Source: Congeria kusceri (taxonomy: Eukaryota > Mollusca > Bivalvia > Myida > Dreissenidae). From it: 64,000 nt of DNA. Positions 50,769 to 60,052 of the stretch are shown piece after piece. Position 1 is the stretch's first letter. Each line of letters begins with the position of its first letter. The DNA lies in contig CM051027.1 of the NCBI GenBank assembly GCA_027627225.1, forward strand, positions 38,873,618 to 38,937,617. Direction: 5' to 3'. The notes beneath the pieces are model-generated. The model saw only the letters and a list, made by a program, of their open reading frames with translations, did no database searches and had not been told where the DNA came from. A program made the translations under genes and the position numbers.

Positions 50769-51496
50769 ATGTTGTTTCGTGTGCACTATATGCCAATGGT
50801 GCTGGCGAGGACATGCGCGTTGGTTGTATTAACTTGCACGTGTGTCACGTGTTTCCTCATGCAGAGCGACTCGTGCACGGACGATCGTCACGTGGAGCAG
50901 GTGAACATACCAAACGGAATTCCAAGATACGTATTTGACAAAAACGTGAGTAAACTGGTGAAAGCTTTATTTCAAATCAAGTTGTATTGGGTCGACAATA
51001 ACATTTGCAAAACGAAAGTTCATTCACATATTTTTGTTAATATTGTTAGAATTTTCAGTTTGCATGTTATACCCATTTATTATGTTATTATATAAACATT
51101 ATCATCGATGACAATTTCGCGGGCGCTGGGAAATAAGTAGTAGTGGTAAAATCGATATAAATAAAATGTATTATTTTAATTTACAATGATGGAAATAGAG
51201 GTAAAACAATCATTTATTCTAGTGTGATTTAAAAAGTATAGTCACTTATATGTACATGCATGTATATACGCTGCCTTATTCAAGAACCACAACAACTGAG
51301 ATCCGAAAAAGATCAACATAAATGCATATGTCAATCACAGTATTTTGCCATTAATTTTCAGTTCCTGAACGTCACAATGGGCGAGCTGTACTTCGGGCTG
51401 CCCGCTCCACCCGCCTTCGATCCTGATGTGCAATACTTTGTGAAGATGTACAGACTGAATCACACATACTATCTGCGCCGCCATATTGCCGAGTAG
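50769..51496 (+). CDS. Small secreted protein, two visible exons (103 residues to a TAG)
   Basis: The exons are 50769-50945 (59 codons, phase 0, ends AAC then GTGAGT) and 51362-51496 (after an AATTTTCAG acceptor, ending at TAG 51494-51496). Residues 1-12 are a basic start; residues 15-31 are a strongly hydrophobic Ala/Val/Leu/Cys core, a typical signal peptide, probably cleaved near MQSDS. Mature residues include one Cys (C36) and two N-glycosylation sequons (NVT and NHT in exon 2). Codons in exon 2 are GC-rich at third positions, unlike the surrounding AT-rich DNA, which supports real coding. I do not recognise the family. The TAG may be a true end, or a lesion within a longer five-exon gene continuing at 52213 (see findings). 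A canonical AATAAA lies at 51887-51892. Confidence 0.6.
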
Positions 51497-51540
51497 CTAT
51501 CAAAGTAGACTAGTGCTGTTTGTATGGTTGTTACACAGTA

Positions 51541-51700
51541 TTCTAACATGAAACTCGCTTATTTTTCTAAAGACAAAGAACAAAATTATCGTTGTTAAAC
51601 TACCCAAGAAACAACGCAAAAAGTAGTCCTGATTGTTGTTTACCGTTGTTTATTGGCCGATAAACAACGAAAACCGAAAAAAAAATCTTAAATATAATAT
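51541..51700 (+). mobile_element. Dispersed palindrome-bearing repeat, short copy
   Basis: The start, TTCTAACATGAAACTCGC, and the following TACCCAAGAAACAACGC / AAAAAGTAGTCC match the copy at 55958. At 51645-51668 is a near-perfect 24-bp palindrome with arms GTTGTTTATTGG and CCGATAAACAAC. About 170 bp present in the other copy are missing here, so this copy is internally deleted. It lies 45 bp after the exon ending at 51496. Confidence 0.65.
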
Positions 51701-52212
51701 TTTGATAGAGACTAATAGATCCCAGTCTACTACCAAACTCATCACAGTGATCAGTGGAGATCTCTGTAAGAAGACTGAGAACCAATAGATCTCCGCCCAT
51801 GTAATTTTTTCTGTTAAGTATTTACATATATATTCCACCAAGTTACGTACGTAATGAATCGACGCCTTGCAATTCATTTTCTGCAAAATAAATGTCGAGA
51901 AACGTGCGTACAGTAAACTTTGCATTGTGGCATATCCAACTAGTTTTCCAACTTTAAATTTACTATGAGACAATTAAGAACATGTGGTGTTCAAGCTTTA
52001 TCGTTGTCAGACACGGGGCGAGTCGTTATGGGGCGAGACGTTAAAATACCGGTAATTTACCCTGAGACATGGGCTTTCATTACTGATTTACTTTTGTGGT
52101 TTTGTGGAGCCATGGTGGTGCAATATGCCATTGCAGCCACCAGAATATCTTACCATTGAGAAGTTTAATTCACCATAATGTGGTGAATTTTTTTATATAT
52201 TATTATTTTTAG

Positions 52213-53366
52213 AACACCAGCTTCCCCAAACAATCCATCGAGATGCGCAAATACCTCCCAGTTTTACGACAGCATTGGAACAACTAACGAGTCCATTTTC
52301 TACGTGATTGCACCCGATATTCCAGGTTTTGTTGTTGGTTTTGTTTTAATGAACAAAAGCGGTGTTTCAGGATTATTCCTCTGTAAATCACTGCATGAAA
52401 TACGTAAGATTATTATATGTCAGCATAACTTTTACCGCGTAAGTATGCCATAGACAAGTATATACATGTATTTGTTTCCATACTTCAATGTACGCTATTT
52501 TGTGTTAAATACGTTTCATTGTGGGTTTTGTTGCTGTTGTTGTTGTTGATGATGATGTTGTTGTTTTCTATAAAATCGAAGTTAACATTTATTGGCAGAT
52601 ATGGAGGGTCTCGTTTATTGGTCCTCATGCCCGGAGAAGTATGTTTGGAGCATGCGCTGTTCTGACTTCCGGTACGGTATGCGTCACTGTCCCGCAGCGA
52701 ATGCGAAGTTTGGACTCTATATATTAGGGACGCCTGATAATCTACCACTTCCGCTCATACTAAGTGATCTGGAACTTTCGGGTGTCCGATTCGGCTCCAA
52801 ACAGTTCCACTGGGTGTACACGTATGGGGATAATAGTAAGTACATTCGTTCACTGTACATCAGTAAAAATAAATCGTACACTTCAGCAACACGTTATGAA
52901 ACGTGACTCTTAACTACTCTTTCCTTTAATTATCATTTTTTGGAATTACACCTTTCAGAAGAATTGTTCACACATTAACTTTCTAACAAAACTAATTAAC
53001 CATGTTATTGAAAATAAAACATATACAATATGAATACCTTCGGCGGAACAAATGAATTAAATTCACTCTTTGTCCGAGAAGACTTACCACCAATTGCAAT
53101 AAATACATTCACAGGACTTACATAACATGTCACTTTATATGAATTACACTCGGAAGAACCTTTTCAATTTGAACATTAAAGAACTGTTTGTAATATTCAT
53201 GTTCCATTTACTCTTGTATTGCCTTGCAAGAAAACTGTAATACAGAAATAAACGTTCTCGACGTTAAAAGTAAAAACTTTTGACTTTTGACGCAGTCCGA
53301 CAAACAGCGAATATAACTAATGTTGTGGTTATCATGCTCTCTGCAGGTCTGTGTGATCCCCTTTGA
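52213..53366 (+). CDS. Secreted cysteine-containing protein, three 3' exons
   Basis: The exons are 52213-52325 (after TTATTTTTAG; ends CCAG then GTTTTG), 52599-52835 (after TTGGCAG; ends AATA then GTAAGT) and 53347-53366 (after CTCTGCAG; stop TGA 53364-53366). Phases are 2, 1 and 1 and the reading frame stays open across both junctions, giving about 119 residues that end SLCDPL. The protein has five Cys (one, three, one per exon), two sequons (NTS, NES) and the motif YWSSCPEKYVWSMRCSDF. AATAAA follows at 53452-53457. The first exon begins mid-codon, so a 5' exon is required. Exon 51362-51504 has the right phase but contains TAG. With the upstream exon the mature protein would have six Cys, an even number that suits disulphide pairing. 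I do not recognise the family. Confidence 0.65.
52529..52567. repeat. Trinucleotide microsatellite (TTG/TGA)n
   Basis: Short TTG and GAT runs inside the intron between the exons ending at 52325 and starting at 52599. Confidence 0.85.
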
Positions 53367-53451
53367 TGCCCACATCTCACACCAACCGCGTGCACGAAGA
53401 AATGCTATACTATGATGTCTCGTTGAACCGGTGATTTGTACTTTTAACAGA

Positions 53452-53457
53452 AATAAA
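53452..53457 (+). promoter_or_regulatory. Polyadenylation signal AATAAA
   Basis: Canonical hexamer 86 bp after the TGA stop of the last exon at 53347-53366, consistent with this being the 3' end of the gene. Confidence 0.6.
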
Positions 53458-53459
53458 AC

Positions 53460-53990
53460 GTTACAATATAAATTGACACTTGTATTTTCTTACATCTCAT
53501 GCATACACAAATATTTTTATTGTACATACGTGTAATATTCATTTGGAGTTATAAACAGAAAACGCATTTTGCAATGTATTGATGGGCAAGCCTTTTAACA
53601 TACACCCCTAAGTACAAATGTACATGCGCGTAAAAACGTAGTTCTGCGTAATTTACCGACAGCTCGAATGAAATCAAATGAAAAACTGTGTGCGTTGTCT
53701 GTGATTGTCTATCATAAATCATTAAAACCGGTATAAATGAATAGCGAGCGATCTACGGTATGTATATATTCTACTATAAGTTATCATGTTTATGATAATG
53801 TACAAATGAAAAATAGGTTACTGGGATTACGTAGCAACAACCATAACGTGCGTACAAATGTTCAAATCAAGGATGATTGAATTCCAAACAGTCCGTCCAG
53901 AGAAATGGCCATGGCAAAACGATACATAAAATACCATTTTAAACTATAATAAAACAGCGGCAATGCCGGACCGGAGACTACTGACAATTA
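53460..53990. other. Spacer, nothing recognised
   Basis: AT-rich sequence after the polyadenylation signal. I see no exon or clear repeat. Confidence 0.45.
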
Positions 53991-53992
53991 AA

Positions 53993-54062
53993 GTGCAACC
54001 GCCGGGACTCGAACCCACGACGTCAGAACCAAATTAATTCACGCAAACTACTAAGCCAAAGG
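53993..54062 (-). pseudogene. tRNA-like relic or tRNA-derived SINE head
   Basis: On the minus strand an A-box-like TGGCTTAGTAGTT (54058-54046) is followed 30 nt later by a perfect B box GGTTCGAGTCC (54015-54005). Spacing and order fit an RNA polymerase III internal promoter. The T-arm folds only partly and the acceptor stem does not close well, so this is not a functional tRNA by eye. Confidence 0.55.
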
Positions 54063-54150
54063 TACTTGTAAGTATGGCGTACCATTTGTGTCACATATGG
54101 CGTACCATTTGTTTCAAAAGTACATATACGCACGCCAGCTAAATATAGAT

Positions 54151-54530
54151 GTAACTGTTGTTATAAAGTTGTAACTCCTGTTACAATTTTAAGACAACGG
54201 TCATATATGTGTAACTACAGTTACATTTACAAATATACCTGCAGTAACAATTTATACCGAAAGTAAAAATATATGACAATTGTCATAAAATTGTAACGGA
54301 TTCATTTATTAATGTAAACATGTATCTGTAAATTTATTTTACAATTTAAAAATTCATATTTAAATAAATAAAATTCAATCAGTTTTACATTAATGCATTA
54401 TATGCGTGATTTTATTTGTCAAACAGACTTAAAGCTTAAGTTAGGAAAAGTCAGAAAAATGTAACCGCGGTTATAATTTTATGACAACTGCCATATTCTG
54501 TGACAATGGTTATATAATATAACCTTTTAT
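54151..54530. repeat. Cluster of small palindromes (GTAAC-N4-GTTAC and TGACAA-TTGTCA types)
   Basis: Examples: GTAACTCCTGTTAC at 54171-54184, GTAACTACAGTTAC at 54211-54224, TGACAATTGTCA at 54274-54285, and GTAACCGCGGTTAT plus TGACAACTGCCAT near 54463-54495. The two types alternate through AT-rich DNA. The cluster may be a decayed tandem repeat or a foldback element end. Confidence 0.5.
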
Positions 54531-55513
54531 TATACCTCACGTGACTAGCCCATGTTAAATTTCCATAAACCTATCATGAAACAATTCGTAATGTCACATG
54601 CGACAGTATACTGTCACCCTCGCGTGGAGCTAAAAATAGAACAACCGTTTCTAAAAAAAAAAAAACGTTCACCTTTAGTAATGCTAACGTCAATCCACTG
54701 CTTTTACAATTAATATCCAGCAACACGCGTTTGCAATTCATTTTCAAATATCCACAAAGTTGTGAGATATTATATTTCATGCGAACCGTACTAACCAGAA
54801 ACGCGAGTTGTTTTTTAAATCGCCATGACTGGTCAGAACGTATATGTTATATCGTATTTTGTCTCCAAACCTGTATCCGATTATCCGTATCGCCGTCCAA
54901 AATAAGTTTAGATAACGCCGATGCATGGTTTCTTTAATGATGTGTTACGCGACTGTTTAAACATGTTAAAAAGAAACTATTAAACACGACACAGCACAAT
55001 CCTATGTCAGTCGAGTGAAAACAGGTTTGTGTCGTTACTGCACTACTATACTGTACACATTTATTTCGTTCAAGTGTTCTAAATATCCATTAAACACTTC
55101 CCATCAACTATAATATTTCGTTTTGTATCCAACAATAATTTTCACCCGTATTTCGCCACGTATATTACTGATTTAAACGAGCGCGCTGTAGAAACTTCCT
55201 ATCGATCACGCCGTCTTAAAATAAGCATGACACATCTAAATATAACTGCACTGTACACACTCGCCGGTCATGCCGGTACTCTTATAGCAAACTGTTTGAA
55301 AGTACGGAAGGCTGTTTCGGCAGTATTATTTAACTATTGTATTGTGAACGAACCATAAATGTTCCATATAGATACACATCTTAAATAATGAAAATAATCC
55401 GTGGTAAATTAGCTTTAATACTTTTAGGTTATTAGTTGATTTTAAAGGGCATTTAAAAAAGTAGATCTATAAATTAAGTAATCAGGCCTAAGTTTCCTGT
55501 CTTATTGTTCGGT
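54531..55513. other. Spacer, nothing recognised
   Basis: AT-rich sequence with a poly-A run at 54653-54664. The two opposed open frames at 54574-54937 have no coding character. Confidence 0.4.
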
Positions 55514-55672
55514 ATAATAAAATAAATATCACACCCCATAGAGGGTGATACAACGTATTGTCAACACTCGAAATGGTAATGTCAACCTCGGCTTACGCCT
55601 CGGTTGACATTACCATTCTCGGGTTGACAATACGTTATATCACCCTCTTTGGGGTGTGATATTTATATAATA
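55514..55672. mobile_element. Long foldback element (about 160 bp, near-perfect inverted repeat)
   Basis: A left arm from about 55523 (TAAATATCACACCCCA...) to 55586 pairs with a right arm from 55603 to about 55665, with only a few mismatches over roughly 63 bp and a 16-nt loop. As RNA it would form one long hairpin. It has no coding capacity, so a MITE-like foldback element is the most likely identity; a small-RNA precursor is possible. Confidence 0.8.
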
Positions 55673-55957
55673 CCCAAAGGGTACGCCATTTAAGTATACG
55701 TGCATTTTAACGTTAAGTAGCAGATACACATCCTATGATAACAAATTTTTAACGAAAACGCTTGATCATTACTTGTTTTGCCATTTCAAGTGATGTTTAT
55801 TCATCAACGCCACATAATATTCAATGATTTTCTGTGTCCAAGTTGTCATTTTGCTCATGTATATATAATTTACTGGGTTGTCCTTTTTGAAATCGGTGAC
55901 AACACTTTCGGAAATTGTCAATCGGCCAATCCGTGAATCGGACCTTTTAATCATGAA

Positions 55958-56280
55958 TTCTAACATGATACTCGCAGATTTTCTATAGTTAAAGAACAAA
56001 TTTATCGTTGTTTACCTACCCAATAAACAACGCAAAAAGTAGTCCCGATTCTGAGCGGAGCATATTAAAATATAGTTCTCATTACAATTGCACAAATATT
56101 TGTCAAATCGTGTAAGAATCGATATAATTTTCGCATTATCGTTGTTAATGGGCCAATAAACAACTCTAACGCTAACGCCCTCGTGGTTTAATTCCTAGGC
56201 ATCAGAACTACAAATCGTTGTTTATTGGCCGATAAACAACGATAAATCGAAAATTATTAATTTCTGAAATAAATGACATT
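55958..56280 (+). mobile_element. Dispersed palindrome-bearing repeat, long copy
   Basis: The second copy of the repeat at 51541. It contains three versions of the palindrome GTTGTTTA...TAAACAAC: 56007-56031, 56141-56164 and 56217-56240. The third is identical to the one in the short copy. Sequence between them is absent from the short copy. Confidence 0.65.
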
Positions 56281-57240
56281 AACGGGTTGCTTTAGAGTAA
56301 TTACATAATCCACGTAAACAGAATGATAGATTGGCTACAGAAATATTCATTGCATTGTTAGGTGTCTAAACCCCATGTTAGAAATTTGATTTCCAGTTCT
56401 CCGAATCTATATTTGTCCGAAAAAGTATAAGACTCCATCAGCGTATGGAGTGGTGTAACCGACTGGATTCCTTTGCGGGTGCGACCTGACTAATAATGTA
56501 AGTGGCGATATTTTAATGGATACATGGATATCATAAATAAATAAATAAAAGCCATACCAAACATTATGCGTATCATCAAAAGCGCACTACGCAGTAAATA
56601 TATTTCGGTTAAAATGTATTTAATGTAAAATTATGAATTATTAACGAACGTACAAAATATTACAATGAAGAGAAGTGAGTCCGCGACTGAATAACACGAC
56701 AATGTCAAACACGCGAAACATGTACTTCTACAAAAAGCTGGGAAAAGCATACGTTTTCTTCTGAATTACTCGTGATATTTATACCACATTTCTGCTCCAT
56801 CCGTAATCACGTAATATTTTCATCAGCAGTGATTTTTTCTGTTCGATTTAGTCTATACTGCAGAACTTGTAAAAATGAAAAATAGACTGTACTTATATTA
56901 ATTAATTAGTTGATTAAACCTGTCACATGCACGTACTGTCAGTCAGTGTAGAGAACCTTTTTCAAATGGAGGCAATGGTCGACTTTATTATTATTTAATG
57001 ATCGTTTGGGTAATACTCACAATACCCCTTTAATCACAGACTTTCAACCACAAGCCTTCCTAGAGTCGTTTTGCGTCAACCCCGTCTGGGATTCACGTGA
57101 AGGGCCTAAGACAACAACGGTTACAATCCACCATATTTGTCACAGACAATCCAACACCCCTGACTGTCGTCATCGTTAGCGTTAGGAATTATGGCGACGC
57201 GGGACTTGAACACTCAGGAAGTTACTGGACTAACTGCAAA
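56281..57240. other. Spacer upstream of the cysteine-rich peptide gene
   Basis: AT-rich, becoming less so from 57050. It should contain the promoter of the gene whose coding exon starts at 58376, but I could not place a TATA box or start site with confidence. Confidence 0.4.
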
Positions 57241-57302
57241 CGGAAATCTCTCCGTTAGAGACATATTTACAGACAGTAAGAAAGAACGGTAGCGTTGCGC
57301 AG
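57241..57302 (+). other. Probable 5' UTR exon end of the cysteine-rich peptide gene
   Basis: GCGCAG followed by GTGAGT at 57303 is a strong donor. The matching acceptor is TTTCTTTCAG ending at 58369, six bases before the ATG at 58376, giving a 1,067-bp intron. The 5' end of this exon is unknown. Inferred from splice signals only. Confidence 0.45.
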
Positions 57303-58375
57303 GTGAGTTATATTTTACGCGTTTATTTTATTTAATAAAGTTTCTATTGCGTAACTTTATTTATATAAATAACATTTATTTTGATAAATTAATACAATTA
57401 TTTATAAAAAACAAATATTTGAATTTTCAATTTTAATTGTTACTAAAATATTTTTGTCTTTAGTATTTCTACTAACTTAAGGCGATCAAGTGGACGATTC
57501 ACCGTAGCTTAATGTAGACGAATTAGTAGATATTTACAAGCTTAACTTTGATAAATTAAATTACGTCGTTTTACAATATTTGATAAGGATGCAAAACTAC
57601 GCAAAAAATAACATCGCATGTGGTGAATGATTGTGTGAACTAAGTCAAATCTACATAGCACTTTAAATTGAGGCATTCTACTAGTACACTTACTGAGTCA
57701 ATTTGCAATTGTATTCAAAGAAACTATTATTGTTTAATACTTTTCTTAATAGTTTGTTTTACAATTGAACATGATGCAGGTATTATGTATGTAAAGGTAT
57801 TATAAACGGATGTTCTTTTTACACACGTTTTTGTTATTTAAAATGGATAAAATAATTTTAAATACGGATAAGATCTATTTAATGGAAATGCATCATATAA
57901 CTAACTGTTGAAAACTTGTCGCAAACGTATTTTTCGTTTGACATTTTAAGGGCACACGCTGCGATATATGACATGACAGAATAGTTTGAACATTTGAAAC
58001 ATTATTTCCTAATTAATTATAGCAATTATTAAAAATATAAGTGTTGCGTTAGAAATGTGATTGAGTGTATGTTCATTGTGACAATTGCGTTGTCCTCGTT
58101 GTTTTTCTTTCTTCAAAACGTGACAAATTGATCTCTTAAAAGTTAAATGATCTATTTGCCATTTTTCAGACAAAAACAGCGGTATTGCAGTTGCTCATAT
58201 GAACATGGAATGTAACGGATAGATTCATACGTTGCACTATTACAGTATTACATATATATGTCCTCTAATTCCATATCAGCTATTAAAATCATAATTTATC
58301 GACAGTTCGAATCATTGGAAGGAGCGCGCATAAATTTAGATTTTCACCGTATAACATGTTTTCTTTCAGAATAAA

Positions 58376-58633
58376 ATGTTGTATAGTATGTTCAAACTCG
58401 CCCTGGTGCTCGCGTTTCTAGGCTGCACGTCCACATATCGACTGGTTCCACGAAACAACGGCATCGAAATCCCGTGCTCTAAATGTGACATTGGCAAACT
58501 GCATCCGTTTACGATCAAGACCGTGACCCCTGTCTGTGGCGCGTGCGGGGATCTCTACGGGGCCGGTATGGAACACTGCTGTATGTGCCACGAGGTGTTC
58601 TTCGACAAATGCATCAACGCCGCTGGGAAATAA
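58376..58633 (+). CDS. Cysteine-rich secreted peptide precursor, 85 residues
   Basis: The ATG at 58376 lies six bases after a strong TTTCTTTCAG acceptor and the frame is uninterrupted to TAA. Residues 1-20 are a clear signal peptide (short basic start, Leu/Ala/Val core, cleavage near STYR). The mature part has eight Cys at 34, 37, 54, 57, 68, 69, 71 and 79, spaced C-x2-C-x16-C-x2-C-x10-CC-x-C-x7-C. The chain ends NAAGK; a final Gly-Lys is the usual signal for trimming and C-terminal amidation of secreted peptides. Codon use is GC-rich compared with the flanks. The pair of CxxC motifs recalls metal binding, but the signal peptide argues for disulphides. It may be a neuropeptide-like or defence-like factor; I do not recognise a named family. 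AATAAA signals follow at 58839 and 58861. Confidence 0.8.
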   Translation: MLYSMFKLALVLAFLGCTSTYRLVPRNNGIEIPCSKCDIGKLHPFTIKTVTPVCGACGDLYGAGMEHCCMCHEVFFDKCINAAGK

Positions 58634-58838
58634 GCACCAGTCACCTAGCAACGAGTGACGTCTCAACTGTATATGGACGATACTATTGGTTTCATTGGTG
58701 TTTTTTAATAATTAAAAAGTGAATTTAATATTTTCAGATAAAAGAATCGCGAAATGTAGGTTTATGATGGTAATTCTATTCATATTCTTCGGTGTCCGTT
58801 TCTTCATTTGGTGATACACGTGTAATGAAGGCAATCAA

Positions 58839-58866
58839 AATAAAATCATCGTAACAAACCAATAAA
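58839..58866 (+). promoter_or_regulatory. Polyadenylation signals (two AATAAA)
   Basis: AATAAA at 58839-58844 and 58861-58866, 206-228 bp after the stop of the peptide gene. They would give a 3' UTR of about 250 bp. Confidence 0.5.
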
Positions 58867-58869
58867 TTG

Positions 58870-59959
58870 CGTTTATTCTGCATACGCGTCTCAACGCGTG
58901 CTTGTTGTATTGCATTTGGATAAGAAACAAGGTAGAGTCCATGTATGTAATTAGAATGTGTTGACCTTGAAAACTGGCAAACGAAGAAAGCAGTGACAAA
59001 TTCATTGCAAATTTATAATAAATATGATAATGCTTTGAATAAATATAAGTGCATATTTATTGTTACCAGTAACTGGTATTAAGTTAACCAAAGATATCAA
59101 GAAAAGAACATATACATTCTTGCACGTTGTATAAAGAATGAGACGAATTTACCTAGATCTATATGCATTTTGGTCTGTTAAAAAATATAACTTTTACGTA
59201 TGTAAATGACGACAGATGTTTATTTAATGAAAATCTTGTTTATTCAAATTTGGTTGACATGAAAACACGAGTATAGACAAGCGACGATATTAAAACGGAC
59301 ATGTTTTATTGCATGTTTAGACAATTAATGTTGTTGGGTACATAAACAACTTGGTTTCTCAATTAAGCGTTCATTAGAAAACATGAACCTAACTTGGAAA
59401 CGACAATGTGTATCATTTGTTTTGATAAAATACACGTTTGTGACGTAAATTAAGTAGGACAGAAACTAACACAGTTCGAGGACATTCTCGACATTAACAT
59501 AATGTATGTAATTAAAATATATTTTATTTGAAATTGGTGTCATGAAAAAATCGATTTTGTGACAACTTTAATGAAGAGCTCCCTCTTATTTATCGGTAGT
59601 TCAAATCAATAAATGCCATCGGTCGTTACGAAGCGTTTGTATTCATAAGTTCTCGCAGATTACTGCTCAGCTACGGAAGACAAAACAGATCACTAGATTT
59701 AGGTGAACAATCCTGGTATTAAATTAACAATCAACACGTGAAGGCGTTAAGAACATGCGTTGAATTGTGCCTGCGTTTTTTGAAACTGTCAACCAAATTT
59801 TCCGAAAGAAAATTAATGTCATCCCCCAAGGATATAATTGCTTTTCACTACTGATTTATTTCACTTTGCTTCGCACTTTCCAGAGTCGTTAACTTACTTT
59901 GACTATTTGAGTCAAACTGTTCTCACATTACATAGATCTTACAATGGGCTTCGCTATAC
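58870..59959. other. Intergenic, nothing recognised
   Basis: AT-rich sequence with no open frame of note and no repeat I can identify. Confidence 0.45.
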
Positions 59960-60052
59960 CATCGTTGGATACCCACGTTCGACCCATTCCGCTCCTCTCC
60001 ATCCATAATGCTGGAGTGTAACTGAATGATTAGTCGTGGGTATCCGACGATG
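59960..60052. repeat. Inverted repeat with 18-bp arms
   Basis: CATCGTTGGATACCCACG at 59960-59977 pairs with 60035-60052 with one mismatch. The loop is 57 nt. It could be a remnant of a foldback element. Confidence 0.65.

Noticed and set aside
51965..52159. 64-residue frame as the missing 5' exon of the 52.2-53.4 kb gene
   Set aside because: Its best donor (GTAATT at 52052) leaves phase 0, but the exon at 52213 needs two leftover bases. There is no signal peptide at its start.
57185..57240. Second tRNA-like head (TGTTCAAGTCC on the minus strand)
   Set aside because: The B-box-like match is imperfect and the A-box candidate is only about 12 nt away, too close for a tRNA-type promoter.
58418..58666. 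82-residue minus-strand frame opposite the cysteine-rich peptide
   Set aside because: Shadow of the plus-strand gene, which has a signal peptide, Cys framework and splice acceptor.
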